Below, piece by piece: positions 43,915-51,860 of a stretch of DNA of 64,000 nt (position 1 is the stretch's first letter; each line of letters begins with the position of its first letter). Location of the stretch: the NCBI RefSeq assembly GCF_900114135.1, contig NZ_FORY01000014.1:1-64000 (forward strand). The letters run 5' to 3'. The stretch comes from Celeribacter halophilus (GTDB taxonomy: Bacteria; Pseudomonadota; Alphaproteobacteria; Rhodobacterales; Rhodobacteraceae). The position numbers were made by a program, and so were the translations under genes. The notes beneath the pieces were generated by a model that did not search any database, was not told where the DNA came from, and saw only the letters and a list, made by a program, of their open reading frames with translations.

Positions 43915-44528
43915 ATCTCCGCCCATCCCGCCGCGACAAGCTGCCGCACAAGGTCGGCGGTGGAACCGGCCCCCATCTTTTCCATCACATTGTGACGGTG
44001 GATTTCCACGGTTTTCGGGCTGATGCCCAACTCGGTGGCAATCTGTTTGTTCTGAAGGCCGCGGGCGACGGCGCGGGCGACCTCTGCCTCACGCGCGGTC
44101 AGACTGTTGGTCTTCTCGCGCAGGCTGGCCGTCTTGCGCGCCTCTCTGGCGCGTTCCCGACTGGCGGCGAGCGCATCCTTGATCCGGTCCACCAAGGCCA
44201 TGCCGTCCACCGGTTTTTCGAAAAAGTCGATGGCCCCTGCCCGCATCGCCCGCACCGCCATCGGCACATCGCCATGTCCCGTGATCATGATGACCGGCAG
44301 CGGACAGTTGCGCCGTTTCAATTCGTCGAGAAGCTCCAGCCCCGTCATCTCCGGCATCCGCACATCAGCGAGGATACAGCCCTCGGCCTGATCTCCGATC
44401 ATGCCCAGAAGCGCGGCAGCGGAGGCATGTTCCCTGATCTCCAGCCCGAGCGAGGAGAGCAGAAACCCCAGCCCCTCGCGCGCGGCGCGGTCGTCATCAA
44501 CAATATGAATGATGCCTTCACAACTCAT
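43911..44528 (-). CDS. ttrR: Tetrathionate response regulator TtrR (FixJ/NarL type)
   Basis: The 205-residue protein has an N-terminal receiver domain with the acidic pocket IVDDD (10-13), the phosphoacceptor D55 in CILADVRMPE and the lysine in FFEKPVDG, followed by a LuxR-type HTH (about 142-200: LTAREAEVARAVARGLQNKQIATELGISPKTVEIHRHNVMEKMG). Its start overlaps the ttrS stop by 11 bases, so sensor and regulator are co-translated. By analogy to Salmonella it should activate ttrBCA in response to tetrathionate. Confidence 0.9.
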   Translation of the reverse strand: MSCEGIIHIVDDDRAAREGLGFLLSSLGLEIREHASAAALLGMIGDQAEGCILADVRMPEMTGLELLDELKRRNCPLPVIMITGHGDVPMAVRAMRAGAIDFFEKPVDGMALVDRIKDALAASRERAREARKTASLREKTNSLTAREAEVARAVARGLQNKQIATELGISPKTVEIHRHNVMEKMGAGSTADLVRQLVAAGWAEI

Positions 44529-46308
44529 CCTGATCTCCTGCGGGCAGCCAGATCACGACCCGAAGCCCCCGCCCGTCTTCGGGCTGTTCGGCACGCATCC
44601 AGCCTTCGTGGGCTTCGACAATCGAACGCGACAGAGCAAGGCCAAGACCGACCCCCTCCGGCTTTGTTGTATAAAAGGCTTCGGCAAAATGTTCCATCGC
44701 TTGCGGCGTCATACCATGCCCGTGATCGCGCACGGAGAGGCACAGCCCCGCCCCGCGCGAAGGATCGTCATGGCGGGCCGCACGGATAATGAGGCCTCGC
44801 TCTTGCGGCGGGGTCTCCCCCATTGCGTCGATGGCATTTTGCACGAGGTTGAGAATGACCTGCTGCAACTGCACCCGATCCGCCATGACCGGCGGCAAGT
44901 CGTCAGCCAGCGCGAGATCGACCGACACCCCCGCCCTGTTGGTGGAGGCGGCATAGATTGCGGCGCTGTCTTCGAGCAGGGCCGCTATGTCCACAGGTGC
45001 CCGCTGGCTCTCGCGTTTGCGCACGAAGGCGCGGATGCGTTTGACCACCAGAGCAGCGCGCTCCGCCTGTCCGGCCATTTCCTCGGAGGCGCGTTTCATG
45101 TCCTCTTCGGAGAACCGCCCCGCCTTGATCCGCAACAGACAGCCCTGCGCATAATTGGAAATCGCGCTGAGCGGCTGGTTGAGTTCATGGGCAATAGAAC
45201 TGGCCATTTCGCCCAGAATGGAAAGCCGCGCCACATGTTCAAGCTCGCGCAGGTGCTGGCGGTCGGCGGCCTCTGCGCGTTGGCGTTCGATCATTTCGTC
45301 CTTGAGATGGGCATTGGCCTCGTCCAGCGCCCGCGTGCGGCGGCGCACCAAGGTTTCGATCCGCACCGAATAAAGCGCCCAGAACATCAGGGCGGCGGCG
45401 AACACGATCAGCCATTCGCGGTAATCGGCGATGAATTCCTGCACTGAAACCGGACCGGTGCGCGCATAGGGGCCGATCTGAAGCTCGCGCATCAGCTCAT
45501 GCACCGGCTGGTAGTCCAGAGGCACGGTCCAGAGGTTGCCCGTCTCCATCTGCAACAGCGCGACGGCGACCTGTTTGGCCAGTTCCGGTGTGGTCTGTGG
45601 CGCTTTGGCGAAGGGCCAGCCGGGATAGATCGCGCTGGAGGTGGCGCATTGCGTGGTCGCGCTAGCCTCCGGATTGAGGGCAAAAGCAGTCAAGGCCCCG
45701 AAGCGGTCGGGGTCGCTTGTCTGCAAGTCCTCCAGCATACAGCTGCGCAATACGCCCGCATCCGCGCGGCCTGCTAGCACGGCCTCCGCGACCTGTTGCA
45801 TCGGATAGCCTGTGGTCACAAGCTCGACCTGCGCGGGCAGACGTGTGTCCACCTTTTGCATCTCCGACCAGATGACCTGAAACCCGCCGAAAGCCTCAGG
45901 CGCGACTATGGCGAGGCGCTTGCCCGCAAGCTCCGTCAGCCGCTCCATCCCGCTTCGGGCAATAACTGTTGAGGCTACGGGCAGGTCACTTTGAGCAGTG
46001 GCAATCCGGCTGATCCCGTGGTCGTGTTCGAGCACGGCGTAATTGCCCGGATTGGTGATGACGAAATCCAGTCGGTGCTCCGCCAAACCCGTGTCGAGCG
46101 CGTAGAGGTCCAGTCCTTCGATGCGGAAGTCGTAGTCCGGCAAGGCGCGGTTCAGGGCGTCTTGGGTCGGTTGCCATTGGTCGAGCGAATGTTCTGTATG
46201 CCAATAGTCCAGAACCCCGATCCGCACGATGTCGCGCGCCTGAGCGGCAGTGGTTGCAAGACCAAGCGCGACAAGAGGGCCGAGGAGCCTGAGCAGGCGG
46301 GTTTTCAT
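44518..46308 (-). CDS. ttrS: Tetrathionate sensor kinase TtrS
   Basis: The 596-residue membrane kinase has a signal peptide, a periplasmic PhnD-like binding domain (about 25-290, starting DIVRIGVLDYWHTEHSLDQWQPTQDAL), one transmembrane helix (about 308-327), a coiled coil, HisKA with the phosphorylated His in SSIAHELNQPLSAISNYAQG, and a HATPase domain with N box NLVQNAIDAMG, DHGHGM, FYTTKPEGVGLGLAL. A periplasmic PhnD-type sensor is the hallmark of TtrS. I chose the ATG at 46306-46308 (MKTRLLRLLG); a longer frame adds 42 residues before the signal peptide. Confidence 0.87.
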   Translation of the reverse strand: MKTRLLRLLGPLVALGLATTAAQARDIVRIGVLDYWHTEHSLDQWQPTQDALNRALPDYDFRIEGLDLYALDTGLAEHRLDFVITNPGNYAVLEHDHGISRIATAQSDLPVASTVIARSGMERLTELAGKRLAIVAPEAFGGFQVIWSEMQKVDTRLPAQVELVTTGYPMQQVAEAVLAGRADAGVLRSCMLEDLQTSDPDRFGALTAFALNPEASATTQCATSSAIYPGWPFAKAPQTTPELAKQVAVALLQMETGNLWTVPLDYQPVHELMRELQIGPYARTGPVSVQEFIADYREWLIVFAAALMFWALYSVRIETLVRRRTRALDEANAHLKDEMIERQRAEAADRQHLRELEHVARLSILGEMASSIAHELNQPLSAISNYAQGCLLRIKAGRFSEEDMKRASEEMAGQAERAALVVKRIRAFVRKRESQRAPVDIAALLEDSAAIYAASTNRAGVSVDLALADDLPPVMADRVQLQQVILNLVQNAIDAMGETPPQERGLIIRAARHDDPSRGAGLCLSVRDHGHGMTPQAMEHFAEAFYTTKPEGVGLGLALSRSIVEAHEGWMRAEQPEDGRGLRVVIWLPAGDQDEL

Positions 46309-46394
46309 CTTTCTTGCGATCCTTACGGTTCTCTCTTGTTTGCGGACGTAGAGGGCGGGCCTATCGGACCGGTTATATCTGTCAGGGAATGTGC

Positions 46395-46434
46395 CCGACA
46401 GGGGTCCGACAGATATCCGACACAACTCCGACAC
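46395..46434. repeat. Four direct repeats with exact 11-base period upstream of ttrS
   Basis: CCGACA(G/C) occurs at 46395, 46406, 46417 and 46428, each copy exactly 11 bases after the last, with unrelated 4-base spacers. This places the copies on one face of the DNA helix, about 90-130 bases upstream of the ttrS start. It looks like a cooperative binding array for a regulator. The flanking region 46309-46655 contains no supported gene. Confidence 0.65.
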
Positions 46435-46655
46435 GCGGGCAGGCCCCCGTCATGCGTCTCTGTCGCAAGCTATGCGTTTCCATTGAGAAGGTCGAGAGAG
46501 GCGTGAATTTCTCGCGGCTTTCAGTGCGGTGAAAGCAAAAGCCGTTGACCTCTCCCCCCGTCTTGCGACAAGTCTAAAGCCAGAGTCAAACCGCGTGCCT
46601 TCGCAGATTTGCGAGGGGGTCATGCGCGTAAGCTATGAGAGAAAAAGGAAAATCC

Positions 46656-47342
46656 ATGCCGGACTTGGTCATCACGCCCCCCGCCCCCGTTCTCGCCCCG
46701 ATCACGGGTTCGACGGCGCGTTTCCCCGTCCGGCGGGTCTATTGCATCGGCCGGAACTACGCCGCCCATGCCATTGAAATGGGCCATGACCCCGATCGCG
46801 AACCGCCGTTCTTTTTCCAGAAAAACCCCGACAATCTCGACTTTTCCGGCGAGTTCCCCTACCCCCCCATGACCTCCGACGTGCATCACGAAATCGAAAT
46901 GGTCGTCGCCCTCGGTCGGGGCGGAAAGAACATTCCTGTGGAGGCGGCTCTGGATCATGTCTGGGGCTATGCTGTGGGGCTGGATATGACGCGGCGCGAT
47001 TTGCAGGGGCAGGCCAAGAAGATGGGGCGTCCTTGGGAGATCGGCAAGGCATTCGAACATTCTGCGCCTATGGGGTCGATCTGTCCGGCCAGTGAAATCG
47101 GCCACCCGTCAAAAGGGCGCGTGTCGCTCTTGGTAAACGGGGTGTTGCGGCAGGAGGGGAATCTGGACCAGCTGATCTGGAAAGTGCCGGAAATGATCTC
47201 CTACCTGTCGGACTATTTCACCTTGTCCGCTGGAGATCTTATTATGACTGGCACACCGTCAGGCGTTGGTCCGGTCGAACGCGGCGATGTCATGGAGGCC
47301 GCAGTCGAAGGCGTCGGGGAGCTGCGGGTCACAGTGTCCTAA
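46656..47342 (+). CDS. FAH-family hydrolase (fumarylpyruvate/acylpyruvate hydrolase-like)
   Basis: The 228-residue protein is a complete small FAH-fold enzyme: RRVYCIGRNYAAHAIEMG at the start, the acidic metal ligands in DVHHEIEMVVALG, GYAVGLDMTRRDLQ, KAFEHSAPMG and GDLIMTGTPSGVGPVERGDVMEAAVEGVGEL at the end. Such enzymes hydrolyse fumarylpyruvate or other acylpyruvates with a divalent metal. I chose the ATG at 46656 (MPDLVITPP), preceded by AAGGAAA. It is divergent from ttrS and convergent with the GntR gene. It may belong with the organic-acid uptake block to its right. Confidence 0.85.
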   Translation: MPDLVITPPAPVLAPITGSTARFPVRRVYCIGRNYAAHAIEMGHDPDREPPFFFQKNPDNLDFSGEFPYPPMTSDVHHEIEMVVALGRGGKNIPVEAALDHVWGYAVGLDMTRRDLQGQAKKMGRPWEIGKAFEHSAPMGSICPASEIGHPSKGRVSLLVNGVLRQEGNLDQLIWKVPEMISYLSDYFTLSAGDLIMTGTPSGVGPVERGDVMEAAVEGVGELRVTVS

Positions 47343-47378
47343 GTCATTTATCTAAATATCAAAACTGTCTCAAAATGC

Positions 47379-48080
47379 TCAGTTGTCCTGCGTCCCTACG
47401 AACATCCGGTCTTTTGCGGCGGTGATGTGATAGCGCATGGTGGCGGAAGCGACCTCTGGCTGGCGCTTGCGGATGGCATCGAGCACATCGCGGTGCTCGG
47501 CCAGAACAAGTTCCTGCCGCGTGGGCGTGTCCAGAAGCGTCAGGGAGCGTGACAGTTTGACGCCAAAGGCGATCTGTTCGCCAAGGGATTCCAGTACGGA
47601 GGAAAAGAACGGGTTTTTCGAGGCTCGCGCCACTGCGAGGTGGAGCCTCTGGTCCGCATCCACGGCCAGTTCGTTTTCCTGATAGGCGCGTTCCATGACG
47701 CGGTAGGCCTCTTCCATCGCGGCGAGGTCGTCATCGTCGCGGCGCTCGGCGGCCCATGCGGCGGCGGCCCCTTCCACGTCAATCCGGAACTCGTAACAAC
47801 GCTGCACATCGGAGATCGATTCCAGAGGCACAAAGCTGATCAACTGGCGATCCGGACGCCGCAAGACATAGCTGCCGGAGCCGCGACGGGATTGAACGAT
47901 CCCGTCATCACGGAGCCGCGACAGCGCCGCGCGCACGATCGGGCGGGATACGCCAAAACTCTGGGCCAGCACATCTTCTGCCGGAAGCCGGCTATGCACC
48001 GGATATTCCTCTTCGAGAATTTTGACCAACAATTGGTCATAGACCTGATCGGCCAGTGAGGGACGCCGTGTCTCGGACAC
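47379..48080 (-). CDS. GntR-family (FCD/FadR type) regulator
   Basis: The 233-residue regulator has the winged helix LADQVYDQLLVKILEEEYPVHSRLPAEDVLAQSFGVSRPIVRAALSRLRDDGIVQSRRGSGSYV and a helical FCD domain (FRIDVEGAAAAWAAERRDDDDLAAM...). The start is a GTG at 48078-48080 with GGAGA 6 bases upstream. It lies just downstream of tctA on the same strand and probably controls the TctCBA transporter and linked enzymes. The inducer is unknown, most likely an organic acid. Confidence 0.85.
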   Translation of the reverse strand: MSETRRPSLADQVYDQLLVKILEEEYPVHSRLPAEDVLAQSFGVSRPIVRAALSRLRDDGIVQSRRGSGSYVLRRPDRQLISFVPLESISDVQRCYEFRIDVEGAAAAWAAERRDDDDLAAMEEAYRVMERAYQENELAVDADQRLHLAVARASKNPFFSSVLESLGEQIAFGVKLSRSLTLLDTPTRQELVLAEHRDVLDAIRKRQPEVASATMRYHITAAKDRMFVGTQDN

Positions 48081-48106
48081 TTTAATCTCCTTCGTTCAAT
48101 ATCGTC

Positions 48107-48135
48107 GCCGGACCCGTTTGCACCACAGGTCCGGC
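48107..48135 (-). terminator. Stem-loop between tctA and the GntR gene
   Basis: GCCGGACC and GGTCCGGC form a perfect 8-base-pair stem with a 13-base loop, just after the tctA stop. No T-run follows, so it may attenuate rather than end transcription. Confidence 0.45.
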
Positions 48136-48149
48136 GTGTCAGTGGTCCT

Positions 48150-49670
48150 CTATGCTTCGACGGCCGGATTTCGGGCCGGTTTGCGAATGACCAGAAAGTA
48201 GACGAACACAAGAGTTAGCAGCACAAAGAACAGGCTGTCCATATTTGTCACAAAAGTCGTCGGGTCACCATTGGAAAGCGCCAGCGACCGCCGCAGGAAT
48301 TCTTCGAGGTTCGGCCCGAGGATATATCCCAGCAACATGGTGATGACAGGGAAGCCGTTGCGCCGCAGGTAGAAGGCCAGCACCCCCATCGCCAGAGCCA
48401 TGAACATCTGGAAGGTCGAGTAGGTCGCCACATAGCTGCCGACAATCGCCAGAAGCGCGATCACCGCGTAGAGGACATCTTTGCGGATGGACACGATCTT
48501 GATGAAATACGGCCCGATCAGATAGAGCGTCAGCGGGATGAGGAAGACGGCACTGAACAGCAGCGCGGCCAGCATCGGTGCAATCAGACCGGCTTGATCT
48601 GCCATAAGCTGCGGACCCGGCTGGATGCCGTTGATGACAAGCACGCCTAGCATGATCGCGGTGATCGGATCGCCCGGAATACCGAAGGTCAGCATCGGCA
48701 CCATCGCCCCGCCACAGACCGCATTGTTGGCACTTTCCGAGGCGACAATGCCCTTCGGATTGCCTTTGCCGAACGTCTCCGGTTCGTCAGAGGTGCGCAC
48801 GGTTTCTGTATAGGCCAGAAAAGAGCCCATCGACCCACCGGCCCCCGGCAATGTGCCGACGAAATAGCCGATCAGGCAGGATTTGAAGTAGCAGACAAAG
48901 CCGATTTTGCGAATGTCCGACCACGGCGGGATAAAGTCCCGACGCCGGATTTTCACCTTGTCGGCGGCGGCTTTCGTGGCCAGCTCGTCTCCGGGGGCAA
49001 AGGCCTGCATCAGGACTTCGGCAATGGCGAATGTCCCGATGATGACAGGCATCAGCGCGATACCGGCGGTGAGGTTGCTGTTGCCATAGGTGAAGCGCGT
49101 GATCGGCTCCATTGCATCCAGACCGACCGTTGCCAGCATCAACCCGATACAGGCCGCCAGACCGGCTTTCGCAACCTGTCCGCGCTGTGCAATCACTACA
49201 ACGATAAGCGCAAAGGCCAGCAGGGAGAACTTACCCGTAGTTTTCACCAGTAGGGACAGTTCCGCAACAAAGGGTGCGACCGCGATCAGGAGCAAAGCCC
49301 CCACAGCACCACCGAACATGGAACCCAAAGCCGCATGGCCGAGCGCCAGCGCGCCTTTGCCTTGTTGCTGCATCGGGTAGCCGTCCAGCGCGGTCATCAT
49401 CGAAGATGGCGCGCCGGGAATGTTGATCGTGGTGGCCGTGATGCTACCGCCACACATACCGGCCATATAGATACTGGCACAGGCCATCAGCGCGGTTTCG
49501 ACATTGAGCGAATAGGTCAGCGGCAAAAGCAGGGCCATCGCCAGCGTCGCCGTCAGGCCCGGAATGGCGGCAAAGATCGTGCCGATCACAAAGCCCAACA
49601 CGACATAGGTCATGTTGAACGGATCAAGCAGTAGAGAAAAGCTGCCGAAGACTTGAAAAATAAAATCCAT
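48150..49670 (-). CDS. tctA: Tripartite tricarboxylate transporter large permease TctA
   Basis: The 506-residue membrane protein has the TctA hallmarks: GFVIGTIFAAIPGLTATLAMALLLPLTY, SIYMAGMCGGSITATTINIPGAPSSMMTALDGYPMQQQGKGALALGHAALGSMFGG, and GTLPGAGGSMGSFLAYTET with GAMVPMLTFGIPGDPITAIMLGVLVINGIQPGP. About ten to twelve helices are predicted. It transports a carboxylate delivered by TctC, driven by an ion gradient. It is the last gene of tctC-tctB-tctA, 3 bases after tctB. Confidence 0.92.
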   Translation of the reverse strand: MDFIFQVFGSFSLLLDPFNMTYVVLGFVIGTIFAAIPGLTATLAMALLLPLTYSLNVETALMACASIYMAGMCGGSITATTINIPGAPSSMMTALDGYPMQQQGKGALALGHAALGSMFGGAVGALLLIAVAPFVAELSLLVKTTGKFSLLAFALIVVVIAQRGQVAKAGLAACIGLMLATVGLDAMEPITRFTYGNSNLTAGIALMPVIIGTFAIAEVLMQAFAPGDELATKAAADKVKIRRRDFIPPWSDIRKIGFVCYFKSCLIGYFVGTLPGAGGSMGSFLAYTETVRTSDEPETFGKGNPKGIVASESANNAVCGGAMVPMLTFGIPGDPITAIMLGVLVINGIQPGPQLMADQAGLIAPMLAALLFSAVFLIPLTLYLIGPYFIKIVSIRKDVLYAVIALLAIVGSYVATYSTFQMFMALAMGVLAFYLRRNGFPVITMLLGYILGPNLEEFLRRSLALSNGDPTTFVTNMDSLFFVLLTLVFVYFLVIRKPARNPAVEA

Positions 49671-49673
49671 GGT

Positions 49674-50123
49674 TCACCCCCACAGGGTCGGGAGCCGGAC
49701 CCCGAACAGTTTCTGGAACATGACATAGCAGATTGCGACAATCGCTGCCGAAATCACTGCCTTCACTACGAGCTTCTCCACAGAGGAGAAAATCACGATC
49801 AAGGCAAAGACGAACAGGCCGGAAGAGATGAAATACCCCACCGTCCGGAAGGCCATAATATAGACGAATATGGCCGCAATCACCCAGAGATGGGTGTAGA
49901 CTCGCGGTGCGTCGGATGCGGTTTTTCCGGATGTTTCCCGTCGGTTCTGCACGATGAGAATGGTGGAAAAAAGGATTGCCGCCGCCCCTACGAGAATGGG
50001 AAAGAACGAAGGGGTCAAACCGCTTTCTGCGACGGGTGCGCCGAGGCTCATGGCCGAGACAAGATATCCGACAGACACGGCAAGAATGAGAAAGAGAAAG
50101 GAGTTTTGCCTGTTTAAGAACAT
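49674..50123 (-). CDS. tctB: Tripartite tricarboxylate transporter small permease TctB
   Basis: The 149-residue protein has four hydrophobic segments (about 9-27, 40-58, 79-97, 102-140) in the TctB arrangement, including ESGLTPSFFPILVGAAAILFSTILI. It lies between tctC and tctA. The 139-base gap to tctC contains a small hairpin (CATGCC/GGCATG at 50209-50228). Confidence 0.85.
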   Translation of the reverse strand: MFLNRQNSFLFLILAVSVGYLVSAMSLGAPVAESGLTPSFFPILVGAAAILFSTILIVQNRRETSGKTASDAPRVYTHLWVIAAIFVYIMAFRTVGYFISSGLFVFALIVIFSSVEKLVVKAVISAAIVAICYVMFQKLFGVRLPTLWG

Positions 50124-50262
50124 CGTTTTCTCCCGATGTGGGGTGGGGCTTGAGCAAACGCACGGCGTCTGCGAGTCAACTGCGGCTTTTACGGAGCCTT
50201 TGAGAGGTCATGCCCCCGACGCGGCATGGAACACCGGCCGGAGACATGTGTAGCCTGACAGA

Positions 50263-51228
50263 TTACAGGTTCAGGTCGTCCATCAGGGAGAAGGTTTTCT
50301 CCTGAAGCGCATCCACCCAGCCGTTCACCTCGTCAGAGCCGAGCCAATCGGGGGTCACGCCAACCTGAGCGAGCCAGCTTTGGAACTCTTCGCTGTCATA
50401 GGCGGTTTTGAAGGCGCTTTCGATCACTTCAACGGCCTCGTCGGGCGTGCCCTTAGGTGCGGCCAGAACGATGAAGCTGCCGGTTTGCAGATCATAGCCC
50501 TTAGAGCTGATCGTCGGCACATCGGTGTAGGTCATGTTCTGCACGGAAGTCAGTTCGATCACGCCTTTGGCGTCGCCGGACTCGATGATGCCGCTGAAAT
50601 CGCCGAGGCTGGAAATCGCCGCATCCAGTTCACCGGAGAGAAGCGCTTCGGCTTCGGCGCTGGACGAACCGGCATAGGTGATCACGTTGAAGTCGACATC
50701 CAGCAGACTTTCAAGCTGGTAAGCCGAAAGATAGGGGCCGGAGCCCTTCGGAGCCACGCCGACGCGCACTTTGCCGGGGTTGGCTTTGGCCTTTTCGACC
50801 AGCTCTTCAAAGGTGTTGATGCCGGAATGTTTCGAGACGACAATGGCATCGGCTTCGCTGGTTATGCGGGCGATCAGCTTCATGTTTTCCAGACCATAGC
50901 CCGGAACCATTTGGCCGCGCGGCAAGGTGATGACACTGTCATAGGTCAGAACACCGAGCGTGTGCCCATCGGGGCGCGCGCTTGTCATCTGGACCAGACC
51001 TGTTGCCGTCACCGCGCCTGCGATGTTTTCGACATAGATCGATTTGGGCAGGTCCTGCTCGGCAATGTTGCTGATCTTGCGCGAAATCGCATCAGCGCCG
51101 CCGCCAGCGGGCCACGGCACGATCAGGCGAATGTCGCGGGTCGGGAAATCGGCCGCAGCAACGGATGTTCCGACAATACAGGCGCCGAGCGCCAGCTTGA
51201 GTGTGTTTTTCAGGCCTTTGGAAAACAT
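50263..51228 (-). CDS. tctC: Tripartite tricarboxylate transporter binding protein TctC
   Basis: The 321-residue periplasmic protein has a signal peptide (MFSKGLKNTLKLALGACIVGTSVAAA) and the Bug/TctC fold with RLIVPWPAGGGADAISRKI, the loop KHSGINTFEELVEKAKANPGKVRVGVAPKGSGPYLSAYQLE and VITYAGSSSAEAEALLSGELDAAISSLGDFSGII. The ligand is probably a di- or tricarboxylate, or a sugar acid. It is the first gene of the operon; its AT-rich upstream region is separated from the KGSADH-2 gene by a terminator. Confidence 0.9.
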   Translation of the reverse strand: MFSKGLKNTLKLALGACIVGTSVAAADFPTRDIRLIVPWPAGGGADAISRKISNIAEQDLPKSIYVENIAGAVTATGLVQMTSARPDGHTLGVLTYDSVITLPRGQMVPGYGLENMKLIARITSEADAIVVSKHSGINTFEELVEKAKANPGKVRVGVAPKGSGPYLSAYQLESLLDVDFNVITYAGSSSAEAEALLSGELDAAISSLGDFSGIIESGDAKGVIELTSVQNMTYTDVPTISSKGYDLQTGSFIVLAAPKGTPDEAVEVIESAFKTAYDSEEFQSWLAQVGVTPDWLGSDEVNGWVDALQEKTFSLMDDLNL

Positions 51229-51860
51229 ATATCTGTTCCTCCTATCACAGATGATGCCGACGCGATGCGTCTGGCGGGTGACCTGATCCGGCGGCGGCAG
51301 AGTGGCGTATCGCGCCAGTCATTTGCATATGGGATCAGGGTGGTCATGTTGCGCAGATGCAAAGTCTGAAACCGTTTCGACCTCACATGAGCTTTAGAAA
51401 TTGGACGGGATATGGCGTTGAACTGCGCCGGTCTCCTGTCAGATGCATGCAACCGTGGTGCACCTCATGCCCGCGCAGGCGCGAGCACTCAAATCCTCCC
51501 TCTTTTCGAGCCGAAGCTCTCCCTCTTAACACATGCGCCCGAAGGTGCCTGTGAACCTTGATTTACTCTACAAGACTGATTTTACAAATCAACGAAAAAG
51601 TTTACCTATTTTTACGAATTTGCCACATTCGAAGCGTATTTATTTACGAAAATCCCTTAAATTTGGTGAATTAGGCGATCTTCGCGGTTTAGTTGCAAAA
51701 ATATGTAAATGGCCTTTGGTGCGATTCTCGCGATCTTGATGCGCTCGTGAGTTGCCCTCTTATGCGCGGTCAGCGGCCTGTAAGGAAGCCTTGGCGCAAT
51801 AAAGAGGTCCGCCATCACGATAGAGTGTAACGGCGGACCGGAGGCGGGATGCTCTGATGG
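51229..51860. promoter_or_regulatory. AT-rich control region upstream of tctC
   Basis: This 632-base stretch holds the tctC promoter region and, at its right end, the terminator of KGSADH-2. From about 51555 to 51720 it is much richer in AT than the surroundings and contains repeated TTTACGAA-like words (for example at 51612 and 51644), which may be protein-binding sites. Short open frames on both strands are not supported as genes. Confidence 0.45.
51800..51839 (-). terminator. Terminator of the second KGSADH gene
   Basis: GGTCCGCC (51806-51813) pairs perfectly with GGCGGACC (51832-51839). On the minus strand the stem is followed by TCTTTATT, and it lies 22 bases after the dehydrogenase stop. 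Confidence 0.78.

Noticed and set aside
46395-46434. The 11-bp repeats as a CRISPR array or replication iterons
   Set aside because: The units are far too short for CRISPR, there are no spacers or cas genes, and the replication cassette of this replicon is elsewhere.
48107-48135. A strong terminator after tctA
   Set aside because: The stem is perfect but no T-run follows on the minus strand; it is listed only as a low-confidence attenuating hairpin.
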